The position numbers and the translations under genes were made by a program. A stretch of 64,000 bases of DNA, from assembly GCA_030490835.1 (NCBI GenBank), contig CM059975.1:35000133-35064132 (forward strand). The letters run 5' to 3'. Below, piece after piece: positions 36,801-51,800 of the stretch. Every line of letters starts with the position of its first letter. Within the stretch, counting starts at the first letter, position 1. Origin of the DNA: Annona cherimola. Its lineage: Eukaryota; Streptophyta; Magnoliopsida; Magnoliales; Annonaceae. The notes beneath the pieces were generated by a model. It did not search any database, was not told where the DNA came from, and saw only the letters and a list, made by a program, of their open reading frames with translations.

Positions 36801-39800
36801 TTGCAGTAACACTTTTTGAAGAGGTTTGAGGACGTTTCTTACAAATTAAGTTGTTGGCAAATTTATCTGTAGGATTAAATACTAGAACATAAGAACAAAA
36901 AGATGAAGTATCGGAGGAAAGAGATTCCTTTTTAACATGAATTTAAGGAAGGTATGATGCCAATAATGATGTGTACAAAGATGTTATAAATAGATATTCT
37001 AGTTGGAAAGGTAGTAGATATGAGTAGAAATATGGGTACTAATGAGGGAAAAAGTATGTTTTTTTGGCATTAAATTGGGGGTTGCATGGTTGGTAAATGT
37101 TCTAAGCCTTTCATCAAAATTCACAAAAAAGAAAAAAATGAAAAGAGATAGGGGTGGGTATTTCATCCTTTCTTTTATGCTTTCAACGAAAGACATCCTC
37201 AGGATCCATTTGGTAATGTGAGAATGGGAACGGGGAATGGAACAAATATGATAGGGGTAAAGGGAAAATAAAGTAAAAATAGATTGGGTAGTTGTAGGGA
37301 AAAATACAAGAACATGATTAAAATAAAGGGGTAATAGTAAGGTGGTTGGGTAATTAATATGTTGGCCTTTTGCTTTCTCCATTCCTTATTCTCATTCTCA
37401 ATTTACCAAACACGTAGTTATCTATGGAAATTAAAAGCGATTAGACTGTTATATTATCGATTCATGATAGAGTTGTGTTAAACATGAACATATTGATTTT
37501 GATAAGTCTTGGGACGTACTTTCTGAGTTATTGTTTAATATTAGTGAATACTTAATGTGCTTTAAAACACTGTTTTGGTAAAGGGTTTAAATGGATGATA
37601 CTTGGAGTATGTGAATTTTTATTATGACTCACTGTTTGAACTTAACAGCAAAGTGAGCTAAAATAAAAAACATGTTGCAGAGATGCCTATAAAATAGGCA
37701 ACCCAACATGCCTAACGTTAGCAAAATTCAAATTGTCTGATAAATCAGCTGAGTCTAATGTATTTATATTTAAAATGAGGTATCTCACAAAGCCAGTACG
37801 AAAGGCGATATACCTAATCCAATGAATTAATGAAAACAGCTCAAGAAAACACAGGGGTCTAGTTAGCTAAATAAAAAAAAAATCTAGGTGGTGCTGGTGT
37901 GTAGGACATGTGGATGTAACGTAACACTGTTGAATGTGAGGAATACATCTGAACTTGTCATAAAATCACCTTCCCACATGGCAGAAAAGGGGCAGCCTGG
38001 TGCATTAAGCTCCTGCTTTGTGCAGGGTCTTAGGAAGGGTTGGACCATTTTGGGTCTATAATACCTAATCATACCTTGTAAAGCAAGAGACCGTTTCCAC
38101 GACTTGAGCCTGTAGCCTTTAGGTCACATGACGATAACTCTTACAATTGTACCACCAATACCCTTCACATAGTAGAAAAGAGCTCTTTAAAAAAACTTTC
38201 CGAGATTGCAAAAGGAGAGGAGAATAGTTGGAGAAGCCACACAGTTAAACTAGAACTATTTGGTTGGCAAAACAGCAGTCACACCATGAAAAGTAAAGAA
38301 TCTCATAGTGTCTATTCCAACTGAGGATTGGGATTTGATTTGACAAGATTATATAGGCAGTAAGTTGCAGTAAGTTATTCATGCGATGATCTAAAGTGAA
38401 ACATAATATAACAAGAAGTTAAATTTGACAATCGTCATTTGTAGAAGGAAGTGAAATTTTGCACAGAACTCTTCATGGCCTATGGATGAGGCGTTAAGTT
38501 CGGCTAGGGGGTGGGTTGGAGCAATGAGAGGATTTTAGAGATTATGCGTGAAATAAAGCTGTAGAACTCCTAAGTTCCAAGAACTGGAAGAAGGGTGCAA
38601 CTGACTTCAGTTTGGCTGGATTGAGGTAATCTAATTGTAATCCAAATTGTCAACCTGGACATAATCCAGTGGTATAACATGCTATGTGCATGAGTGTTGA
38701 TTCCATCTTTGAGTGCTAGTGGTAGTGTGGTCTCCACTGTAATAATGGACCCTTTTTTTAATACGATTTGTAAAATTTTTACTCCAACTTGCGATAACCT
38801 AAAGCCGAAGTGGTTGATTAGTTAAAGTTTCATTCATATGCTTGTCTTGGTCGACTTGTTGACTATTGATGGTTTGATTATCCCAAGGATTAACCATGGG
38901 CTATTTGGTTTGAAATTTTGGTCCTAGGGTCCATCAAACCCAAGCTATCAGGTCAAAAGGGATTATCTTATTTTGAAATAAATTATTACTCAGCAATTTG
39001 TGAAGCTTGGATGGTTAGAGTTGGTTTATGTTTAATGAAATTAAGGGCTTGAATCTCAAGAAGACAAAGAAATAAGAAGCTTTTTTTCTTTGCTTTTTAA
39101 ATAAATTTCTTTTGGCTGTGGGACCTACTTATGGATAAGTATGACTGCATATCACTTTTTCATATGCGGATTTCTTAAAGGAGTTTCAAACAGAACCCAA
39201 TAACTTCTTTATCTTCTCAAAGTGATTGTGAGAGGGAACAATCATCATCACCACATCTTTAAAATCATCATCATCACAACACATTCAAAACAAATCATTC
39301 AATACACTCATTCACACCACCAATCATTTTTTTAATCATCAAAACATAATAATTTCACAATTTGGATTGTTGGTGCGCCAACAGTTTGCCTTGTAGCGTG
39401 TGTGGAGCTAAGTTCGTGTGGGTGCAAGCATGCGGGCTGACTCCAAATAATATGATGTGGGTGTTGTGTTTGCTAGTTCCTTAGGTGGTCCTTTCTACGA
39501 CTCAAGATTTTAGTTGTATTGGTTGGTATATTGGTCTTAAGAAATTGTATTCGAGCGTGTCATGAGTTCAAGCGTAGGTAGATGTGGGTGGAGGCATTGG
39601 CTTGGTGATGCACCATCATCCTGCTTTGTGATGTAGTTGTGGGGCAGAGTCCATGTGGAGCATAGGCCACAAGCAAGTTTAGTTGACCTACATGGGTGTT
39701 GTGTCTGATAGTTTGAGGGACGAGGACCTTTCACTAATAGCTTGAGCTTTTGGTCAGAGTGGTTAGTGCCTTGGTTCATGAAATTGCAATACCAATGTCA

Positions 39801-42800
39801 TCATTATGGCTTTACACTAGCAACAAGTTCGGGGCAAATCTTGGAATGTTGATGCCGTTGCTTGTGCTTCATGTTTGCAATCAAGAGCATTGGTGACAAC
39901 TGTGACATTGTTTATACAAGCCTTAAGAAACTCACACCAAAAGCTAGCTGTCGAGGAGAGGGGATTCAAGGTTGTGTAACTGACCTCTACTCATAATGAA
40001 CAAGGTGGGAATTCACACATTACCCCCTTATGTGTAATGTGAGACAGTGGATCTTAACATCGGGTCTCTCCTTTTGGTAGTGTTACTAAATTAGCTTCAA
40101 TGGCATTGGAGAAGCCAACCACAGTGATTAGAGTAGTCTTTAATGGCTTATGTTTAATCATTACATCCCATGATCACTATTGTTACTTTGACAGTTTGAT
40201 ATTTTGCGTGTGAAGATTCTTGGGCAAGCACTTAAACAACCTAAATGGGGAGACTATTTTTGTTGATTTGGAAGAACGTTAACCGCATGATTTGCATATG
40301 CTAGGCCCCTGATTGTGTAACTGGACTTAGCACTGGCCTAGTTTGGAAGTTGGAGCTGTACAACCAGATTCTGCAGTAAAACCGAAGTAGACCAACTTTA
40401 TTGGCTGAACCCAACATGACTGCATGACTTGGAAAAAATGCTGGGTCAACTATCTTTGACAAAATGAATAATCAAGGTGGGATTTCTACTTTGGCTAAAT
40501 GGATTCAATGATGTGCTGACTGCCAATGCCTCCTGTTGAATCTTGGCCACAGGGTTATAGAAGATTTGATCTTTTTTGTCTATGAATTTAATTCATTCAT
40601 GATTCTAGTTTGCAGAAGGGAGCCTTGGTGCAATTAGTCACTATGTGACATAGGGGTTGTGGGTCCAAGTTCCGGAAACAACCTCTTTCTTTGCAGGGTA
40701 TGATTCATACTATAGATCTAAAGTGGTTTGACCATTTCCCAAGTTCTGAACATAGCAGGAGCCTAATTCACTGGGTTATCCATGATTCCAGTTGGAGAGG
40801 TATCCGGTAGATAATTACTTACCTCGACATAATCTAGAAACTTTATTTTTCTTTTTTAAAATCTATAAGCTGCCTTTGTAGTTGAAGGTTGTGGATTCGA
40901 GTCCCAGGAAATAGCCTTTTCGTTAAACAATGTTAAGGTTGCACACATGGAAGCCTCTTCTAATGTGCAGAAGCTCTATGCACCAGATCAGCACTTTCTT
41001 GTGAAACCCCGATCTTAGACACGTGTATGAAACCCTAAGATTGTAAACCCTAGGTAATATATTAATAAAATATATATTCATGAGTATGGATATATGTGAA
41101 ATTAGAGGTTCAAAGAATTATTTATGAAATGAAATTCGGATGAATAGTGAACGTAAATAGTAACCATGTGGTTAAAGTGAAGTGATGAGTTAATCACTTT
41201 GGATTAACTTAATCACAAAAAGACGAAAAAGAAAGTTTTCCACTAAAGGACAAAAGTGCTTTTTGGATTAAAACAATAATTTTCGGATTTTTATGGATTT
41301 TGTGAAGAAAATGAAGAAAAATTTATATCTTGCAATCCGACGTCGAAACCCCAATCTTAGACACATGTATAAAATTCTAGGGTTGTAAACTCTAGGTAAT
41401 GTATTAATGAAATATATATTCATGAGTATAAAAACATGTGTATTAGAGGTTAAAGAAATACAATTGTAGGATTAAACCACGTGGATAGTGCACATGAATA
41501 TTAACGTGAATAGTAACCGAGGTGATTAAGAGTTAATCACTTGGATTAACCTACTCATAAAAAGACGAAAAAGGAGATTTAATCACTGCAGGACGAAATA
41601 TCAATACTTTTTGATATTTTAATAGAATTTTGGATTTTAGTGAAAAATTTGGAGAAAATAGAGAAAAATTCATAACTTGCAATCCGGACATCGGATTGGA
41701 GTGAAATTTTTTACGGACGGCCAAGATATTATGATGAACATGATGAATGGTTTAAGATGTGATGAAAATATGAATTAAGGGCCAAGATTCAACGTCATTT
41801 GGAGATCAAAAAATAACTTCACTTTTTCATTATTATATTTGACTTTGGGGTTAATTTTAATTAATTAAAAAAATCAAATAATTAATGAAAAGCTGCAATG
41901 GCTGCTAGAGGCTTGACTATTGGGCCAAAATCCAATGGTCCAATGGTCCAAAATCAATCTTATCAAAAATCAACGGTTGAGATGAATTATCTTAAAAAAA
42001 TTAATTTTAATAAATAAAAAATTATTAAATAAATAGGGGCTAGTTAGGGTGGCGTGAACAGTATCTAGGGGGGCTGCACATTGCTCAAGGGTTGCCTGGA
42101 AATTGCTTGGAAATTTCCTTGGCAAAAATATTTATAATTTAGTCCAAATTCAAGGGGGTAAATTGAAAATATGTGAAAAATGCCACCCTATAAAAAGGGG
42201 ACCATGGGGTGAACGACCAAAGCACACCACCCAGCTCTATTGAGCGTTTTCAACCCCCAAAATTCGTTTGTGGCCTTAGAGAGAGAAGGACAGAAGGAAA
42301 GAGAGAGAAAGACCAAGTAGGAGGAGAGTTTTTCTACTTGAGGTAAGGGAATTCTTCTCAAATTTCTTTTAAATGTTAAGTAGGGTAAAACCATGCTTAG
42401 ATAATGCCCAAGCATGAGAAAATAAGTATAGTTATAGTGCTTGATTGGAATTATGCCAAAATATCAAAAATTTGGAGCAAAGATAGAACATTCGGGAAGA
42501 TGACATACGATATGTGTAAATAATGCTCCAATATTGATAAATGATGATTTGGAATGAATGTTTATGATACTTATGATGTTGGAATGATGATATATTAATC
42601 TCATGATTTTTGGGTTTAAGGATTATGCTCAAGTGAAATTATGTTGATTTTTAGTATACGTTGAAAGTGATTTAATTGACCAAGTTAATGATGATAAATT
42701 CAAAATTCATGAATTTTCCCATGATATAGTAACTAAGAGCTATGTCATGGTATTTTTTTTATTTTTGGACAAAATGTCAATTTTTGGAACCTATGAATAG

Positions 42801-45800
42801 TAATCCACATTGTTGTGAACAGTAACCTCGGGTGAACACTAATCGTGAATAGTAACCCATGAACAGTGATGATGAACAGTAAAAAGCATAAATTGGGTGA
42901 AAAAAGATGAGATTAGTATTTATATCTTAAAGAATATATAGATGAAAATTTTAAAGGAATTTATAGATAAAAAAATTCATATAAGGAGGTAATGACCAAG
43001 TATCTTTATAAGATTAACCTCTATAAGAATGAGGTAATGAATGGTTATAAAGCAAGCATGGAAAGCAACCTAAGACATGGAATGGATGGATAAAATATCC
43101 ATTTTCCTTGTATAGGGAAAAAAGAAGGAGAAGGTTGAGGACACCGACTGAGGAGGTAAGCAAGCAAACTCTTTTGAAAATATGTTTTATTCTCAAATAT
43201 TTATGAAATGTGTTTAAGGATGGTCATTCCTATAATGTTTTGAAATGATGAATGTTTATGAGTTTTTATGAAAAGTCATGCCGGCATATTGATATCATGT
43301 GATAGAGGCTTTAGTGGAGGTAGAAAGCGGATCAGAGGGTCCCCATTCACTATTGCCGAGTTGTATGTTCTGTGTGCCGTCGGTGTCCTCTCAAGAGGTG
43401 GAGGCAAAGGAATGTTATGTGTGAATGAATACATTGCATTTTCATACATGGATTGAAAAGAAAAATATGGATTTGAAATGATGTTTTAAAGGGATGGTGT
43501 AAATAATTCTCTACATGAGAATGACAAGTTACCTGGTGTAAGTGATATATAATGTTAGGGAAATCAAAAGTCATGCATGTAGGAGACCATGTAGGCGTCA
43601 AGAGGAAGAGAGGTTCCCCTTAATGAGGCAAAGTCGGAGAAAGCCGGCGTATTGGACCATACTATGTGAGATGTTCCCTGGGCTAGCGTACCCGCACACG
43701 AAGGTTTATATCAGGAATGGAAAGGAAGCATTTGCACGTCTAATATTTATGAAATGATTTTTATGAAAAGGTTTCTGTGTATTTGATAGTTGATCACTTG
43801 GTAAGTGTCTTCTATCGAATGGAGAGGAATGCATTTAAAATGAAAGATGCTTGCTTATTGAGTTTCGACTCATGTTTTGTTTTCCCCCCTTAGACAGGTG
43901 CAGAGAAAATTCAAGTGATGAAAGACATGTATTGCTAAAGGAAAAGAGAAATCTACAATGGTGAGTAGATTTTTGTATGAATAAATATCCTAATGGGATA
44001 TGGTGAAAAAGACATAGGTTGTATGAAATTATAAAGTTATGAATAATATGAGAAATTGATGATTTATTATGATCTGGATAAGTCCATTATGAATGATGAT
44101 GAGTATATGATTATATGATGAAAGAAAAAGAAAGAAATTTTTTTTGGACGAGATCCAATTAAGAACCCGTCGCGTGATCAGGGCAACAATCGTGAGTCAC
44201 ATTTACCAATCCAAAACGGTCCCGGAGTAAGGCTTCTAGGCACTCCGATTCGGGGCGCTACAGAAATTGCTTTATCAAGTGATCAACTATCAAATGCACA
44301 GAAACCTTTTATAAAAATCGTTTCATAAACATTGGATGTGCAAATGTTTCCTTTCCATTCCTGACATAAACCTTCGTGTGTCGGTACGCTAGCCTGGGAA
44401 TCACATAGCATGGTTTATTACGTCGGCTTCTCCGACTTGGCCTACCTGTTTCCTTTTCATTCCTGACATAAACCTTCGTCAAGAGGACCTCGCGTCCTTT
44501 ACCTTGATTAGCCCACCTGGTCTCTTATATGCACGACTTTTGATTTTCTCGGCATTATATACCTCTTACACCAGGTAACTTGTCATTTTAATGTAGAAAA
44601 TTATTTGCACCATCCCTTTAAAACATCATTTCAAATTCCTGCTTTCTTTTTTAATTTATGTATGAAAATGCAATGCATTAATTCATACATAACATTCCTT
44701 TGCCTCCGCCTCTTGGGAGGACGCCGCCGGCACACAGCCCATACGATTCGGCAATAGTGAAGGGGGACCCTCTGATCCGTTTTCTACTTCCGCTAAAGTC
44801 TCTTCATTAAGCATCATACATATGCACATGTCCATGAACATCACATGATATCAATATGCTGACATGACTTTTCACAAAAACTCATAAACATTTATCATTT
44901 CAAAATATTATAGGAATGACCACCCTTAAACACATTTCATAAATACTTGAGAATAAAATCACATTTTCAAAGTTGTGCTTGCTTACCTTCTCAGTCCGTG
45001 TCCTCAACCTTCTCCTTTCCTCTTCCTATATAAGGAAATTAGATATTTTATCAATCTATTTCATGTCTTAGATTGCTTTCCTTGCATGCTTTATGATCAC
45101 ATATTATCTCATTTTTATAGAGGTTATTCCTTTATAAATACTCGATCATTACCTCCTTATATGGATTTTATCCATAAATCCTTAAAAATTAAATCCATAC
45201 ATCCTTATAAAAATAAATCTTAATTTTTTCCAAAATCACGCTGTTTACTGTTCGTAGTTACTGTTAACGTTTACTGTTCATCCGAGGTTACTGTTCACAG
45301 CGTGTTGGTTGCTGTTCATGGATTTCAAAAATTGACATTTTTTCCAAAAAAAATACCATGACATAGCTCTCAGTTAGTATATCATGGAAAAATTTATGAA
45401 TTTTGAAGTCATCATTATTAACTTGGCTAAATAAATCATTTTCTCCATATACTAAAAATTATCATAATTTCACTTAAGCATAATCCTTGAATCCAAAAAT
45501 CATGAGATCAATATATCATCATTCCAACATCATAACTATCATAAACATTCATCTCAAATCATCATTTAGCAATATTGGAGCATTATTTGCACATTTTATA
45601 TATGATTTTCCCGAGTGCTCTATCTTCAGTCCAAATTTTCAATGTTTAGGCATAATTCCAATTTGGCATGGTAACTACACTTATTTCCTCATGCTTAGGA
45701 ATTATATAATCATGGTTTTACCCTACTTAACACTCAAAAAAAATTTGGGAAGAATTTCCTTACCTCAAGTAGAAAAACTCTCATCCTACTTGACCTTTCT

Positions 45801-48800
45801 CTCTTTCTTTCTCTCATTCTCTCTCTAAGTCTTCAAACGAATTTTGGGGATTGGAAATGCTCAATGGAGCTGAGATATGTGCCTTTGGACGTTCATCATG
45901 CTCCCCTATTTATAGCATGACATTTTTCATAAAATTATAATTTACCCCTTGCTTGAGGTACTTATTCTAAATATTTTTTTCCAAATCCCATGCAATATTT
46001 TGAGCTTTATGCAGCCACCCTAATCAGCAGCTCCTGTCCCCCTAGCTAGCCTCTATTTATTTATGATTTTTATTTATTAAAATTAATTTTTTAAAGCTAA
46101 TTCATCTCAACCGTTGATTTTTGATAAGATTGATTTTGGACCATTGGATTTTGGCCCAAAAGTCAAGCCTCCAGCTGCCATTGCGGCTTTTCATTAATTA
46201 TTTAATTTTTTTTAATTAATTAAAATTAACAAAGTCAAACTTGAAATTAATGAAAAAGCAAAATTGATTTTTGATCTTCTAATGACGTTTCATCTTGACC
46301 TTTGATTCATGATTTTTGTCAAATCCTAAACCATTCATCATGTTCATCATAAATATTTGGCCATCCATAAAAAATTTCACTTCAATCCGATGTTCGGATT
46401 GCAATTTATGAATTTTTTTCTATTTTCTCCAAAATTTTCACTAAAATTCGAAGTTCCATTAAAATATCAAAAAGCATTGCTATTTCGTCCTGTAGTGATT
46501 AAATATCCTTTTTCGTCTTTTTGTGATTAGGTTAATCGAAGTGATTAACTCTTAATCACGTGTCTTAATTCCAGGGTTACTATTCACGTGCACTATTCAT
46601 CCGAATTTCATAATTAATTATTTTAACCTCTATTACCACATATTTTCATACTCATGAATGCATATTTCCCTAATATATTACCTAGGGTTTACAACCCTAG
46701 GGTTTTATATATGTGTCTAAGATCGGGGTTTCACAATTCTCTCCCTCTTACAATATGTTTCGTCCTGAAACTTGTTGCCCTTCAAATATTCCATTACGTT
46801 TTTTTTTTTGCATAATTAGACATCTATCTCTAAAAGCATATTGGCATTTTCTGGTTTTTGCTAATTTTCTATTTTATATGGAGGAAATTCCTTCCTCTTC
46901 CTTACCTGTCTTTAAATGCATTGTGTTTTGGAAAATAATTCCAAACAATTCCTTTTCTTCCTTAATCTATGTCATTCAAATTCTATATCATGATATATAA
47001 ATATCATGATTTCTATTTCTTCCATTCCTTTATTCTTTCTACATCTATCTCCCAATTATTGCTATGATATAACTTCCTCTGGTATCATACATTTTCTTTC
47101 TTTTCATTTACTTTTTCTATAGTCATCTACCATTCCTTGATATGATACCATTCTTGTCTCATCATAAAAAGCATCATAGCTTCATAAACATATAGATCTA
47201 GATATTATCTTTGCATATCTATCAATTCATATTCGAATACCAACTTCTGTGGTATCACACCTTTCCTATCGTTCATAATTTTTCCCTTTCCATGCCTATT
47301 TACCAATTCTTGCTCTGATACTAATCTCTGTGGTATCAGACCTATCATTTCATCATCATTTATTTTCTCCTTCTCTCGCCTATTTACCAATCCTTACTCT
47401 CTGATACCAATTTCTGTGGCGCCCCGAACTGGCGTTCACATAGTCCTTACTCTGGGATCTTGTCGATTGGTGAATGTGACTTAGGATTGTTGTCCTGATC
47501 ACGCAGCGGGTTCTTAATTGAAACTCGTCCATATTTTTTTTTCTTTCATCATATAATCATATACTCATCATCATTCATAATGGACTCATCCATATCATCA
47601 TAAATCATCTTCTCATATTATTCATAACTTCATAATTTCATACAACCTGTCTTTTTTCATTATATCCCATTAGGGCATTCATTCATACTCCAATATACAA
47701 AGGATTACATATCTTCGTAACTATGCTTCTTTCATTCATTCATCATATCACTTACAGGCAAATCAACCTAATCTTTTTCATCACTTGGCTTTCCCTGCAC
47801 CTGTCTGAGGTTGGGAAAACAAAACATGAGTCGAAACTCAATAAGTAAGCATTTTTTCTTTCATTTAAATGCATTTCTCTCAATTCGGTAGAAGACGCTT
47901 ACCAAGTGATCAACTACCTACGGAATAAAAATCTTTTCATAAACCATTCATAAAAACCTTTCATAAACCATTCATGAAAATCATTCATGTAAACCATTCA
48001 CGTAAACCATTCGTAAATGCATTTCTCCATTCGATAGGAGACACTTAGCAAGTGATCAACTACCAATGGAATAGAAACCTTTTCATAAAACCTTTCATAA
48101 AACATATGCTTACAAACTTAACATATAAATCTTTTTTTCATGAACATAAAAACATTTTCATAGAATTTCCTTTCTCCAAGGACATTCTCATGTCCTTAAA
48201 ACATTTTTCATAAAACCTTTTCAAAACAAGCATATGCATCATGCATTACGTTTCTGTCCGCCTGGTAGGTGACACTTACCGAATGATCACCCTTTCCTTT
48301 TTAGGAGAAAAACCCTTTTATTAGATAGCTCGCTAGCTGGACGGCTATCCGTTCCTTCTCCCATTTCAGGGAGGGCGCTGCTGGCGTTTCGCCTTTTCAG
48401 GCGACTTGGCCTATGTAGAGGGGGCTCATCTTGCAACCGCGTCCGGTCTGCATATCCTCTACAGTAGATCTAGTACATAACTCATGTGCACATTCCTTTT
48501 TCCACATTCTTATGCTAGCATGCTTTTTATAAAACTCCACAGACCCTAGTCTGTGACTTTTCCTTTTCAAAACTTGATGCTAGTATGTCATTTCAAAATA
48601 GTACAGACCTCGGCCTGTATTCCCTTTTCTAACTTGAAAACTTGGCACAATCCAAGTTAACAAGTTAATAAAAATATTTTGTAAGGATGACCAACATTAA
48701 ATAATTTTAATAACACATTTCTAAATCATTTGAAATATTTGAAGGAAACGTTTGGGAAAAAATAAATTCGAAACATTGCTAAAATGTTTATAAATAATTT

Positions 48801-51800
48801 TTGATCGGTAAAACAATTTTGAAAAACATTTTAATATTTGAAAACAAAAGACTTTGTAAACATTTTTCTTCCCATTTCTAGGGGTGCAACTCGGGTCGGG
48901 TTATACCGGGTTGGAGTGAACCCAAACCTTAAGCCAACCGGGTTGGAGTAAACCCAAACCCTAACCTTAAGAATTTAATCCGGGTTCGGACCGGATTCGC
49001 ATTGGTTTTGGTTTGGTTTCAGGTTAGAATTCGGGTTACCAAAAAATTATTTTTTCCAAATTTAATTGTAATCTAAAAGAAAATTATTGAAATATACATA
49101 CCTGTGTTTATGAAGTCAAGCCTCACGCTAAATTCTGCAATATCCTTTCAAAGAATTCTGCAACATCATGCTGAATTCTGCAATATTCTTTGAATGAACT
49201 CTGTAAGCAATTTTTCAACACCCTATAGACACAAATAAATCGCAAATTAGTTAGTTTTATGACTAGTTGGTCATTTCTATTTAATAGCTAATGGAAATGA
49301 CTCAAGTTTAGCAAATAGAAAATGAACATATCATACAAACTATTGTAGTTGAAACTAAACATTATCATACAAATTGCTAAAATAGAAATTGACCACTTGT
49401 CATACCAATAAACTTAAAATATGAATCAAATTTATACTACAATCTGAAATTCAAACTAATAGATTTCTCATACTAACAGAAAGTATGATATAAAATAGAT
49501 TTATTATGCCAACTTAAATTCAAACATAATTCACATAACAGTTATTCAAAGCAACTAAATCTAAATACACTAAGTATAATGGTTCAACATTCCAATCTAT
49601 TGATACACTGACCACCTATATATTAATATTACAAAAAACATGTATAATTTATGAAAAAATTATATAAATTATACCGGGTTCGGACCGGGTCGGGTTTTGG
49701 TACCGGGTTGGTGCGAACCCAGGTTTGGTTTCGGGTTTCTATGGGTCGGGTTGAAACCGGGTCTATTTTGGAAAAAATTTTAAAAAGAAAATCCATTTTT
49801 GGTTTTGGTACCGGGTCGGGTCGGGTCGGTTCGGACCGACCCAGTACCAAGTTGCACCCTACCCATTTCTGGGTTTTCCATGAACAAAGGATATACAAAC
49901 ACATAATTCATTTTTCATACGATATCATATTCTTTGTCCACATGCCACATGGGTTACTTTTATATGAAGGTAAGCTTGTATGATCCTTTGGTCATTTTCT
50001 TTTTAAAAAAGTCTTCATTCAAATCAATTATCGGTTGGTCTTCCTTAAATCCGCTTCAAAACATTTTAATAAATTATTTTAAATTCATTCGATAAAACCA
50101 AATATTATTTGAAAATCAAAATTTTCCTTTCTCTATCATAATGTAACAATTTCCGCATTTCTCCTCATTTTCATAAGGATTTGCTTATGATAAAGCATTT
50201 ATGACATATTCCATGGTTGCAATATAAAAATATATAAAATCATTTTCAAAAAGTTTGTTTGCTTACCTCCTTAGTCAGTGTCCTCAATCTTTTCCTTTCT
50301 TTTTCCCTATACAAGGAAAATGAATATTTTATCCATCCATTCCATGTCTTAGGTTGCTTTCCATGCTTGCTTTATAACCATTCATTACCTCATTCTCATA
50401 GAGGTTAATCTTATAAAGATACTTGGTCATTACCCATTTAAATGGATTTTTATCCACAAATTCTTTAAAAATTCCATCCATATATACTCAAAAATAAATC
50501 TCAAATTTTCCCAAAATCACGCTGTTCACTATTCGTAGTTACTGTTAATGATTACTGTTCACGTTTACTGTAACAGGTTACTGTTCATGGGTTTCAAAAA
50601 TTGACTTTTTTTTAAAAATAAAAAATACCATGACATAGCTCTCAGTTAGTATATCATGGGAAAATTTATGAATTTTGAATTTATCATTATTAACTTGACT
50701 AATTAAATCATTTTCTCCATATACTAAAATTCATCATAATTTCACTTAAGCGCAATCCTTAAATCCAAAAATCATGAGATTAATATATCATCATTCCAAC
50801 ATCATAACTATCATAAACATTCATCCCAAATCATCATGTAGCAATTTTGGAGCATTATTTTCACATATCATATGTTATCTTCCCGAATGCTCTATTCTTG
50901 CTCCAAATTTTTGACGTTTTGGCATAATTTCAATTAAGCATTATAACTATACTTATTTTCTCATGCTTAGGCATTATCTAAGCATAATTTTACCCTACTT
51001 AACATCCAAAAGAAATTTGGGAAGAATTCCCTTACCTCAAGTGGAGAACTCCCCTCCTTCTCGGCTCTTTCTCTCTCTTTCCTTCTTTTCTTCTTTCTCT
51101 AAAGGCCAAAAACGAATTTTGGGGGTTAAAAATGCTCAATGGAGTTGGGATTTGTGCCTTTGGACATTCACCATGCTCCCCTATTTATAGCATGACGTTT
51201 TTCATAAAATTATAATTTACGCCGTTGCTTGAGGTACTTAATTCTAAATATTTTTTTCCAAATCCCATGCAATATTTTGAGCTTTGTGCAGCCACCCTAA
51301 TTAGCATCTTTTGCCCCCCTAGCTAGCCCCTATTTATTTATGACTTTTTATTTATTAGAATTAATTTTTTTAAGCTAATTCATCTCAACCGTTGATTTTT
51401 GATAAGATTGATTTTGGACCATTGATTTTGACACAAAAGTCAAGCCTCCATCAGCCATTGCACCTTTTCATTAATTATTTAATTTTTTTATTAATTAAAA
51501 TTAACAAAGTCAAACTTGAAATTAATGAAAAAGCAAAATTGCTTTTTGATCTTCTAATGAAGTTTCATCTTGACCTTTGATTCATGATTTTTCTCAAATC
51601 CTAAACCATTCATCATGTTCATCATAAATATTTGGCCATCCATAAAAAATTTCACTTCAATCCGATGTTCGGATTGCAATTTATGAATTTTTTTCTATTT
51701 TCTCCAAAATTTTCACTAAAATTCGAAATTCCATTAAAATATCAAAAAGCATTGCTATTTCGTCCTATAGTGATTAAATATCCTTTTTCGTCTTTTTGTG

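Noticed and set aside
36999..37382. 127-residue minus-strand frame in intron 11
   Set aside because: Low-complexity Phe/Ser/His-rich translation over AT-rich DNA and part of a small MITE; no family resemblance.
45487..45828. 113-residue plus frame
   Set aside because: It lies inside LTR L3; the same non-coding LTR sequence is disrupted in other copies.
49651..49983. 110-residue frame with Gly/Arg/Phe-rich repeats
   Set aside because: It translates the CGGGT-rich end of the hAT element and the neighbouring LTR; both are non-coding.
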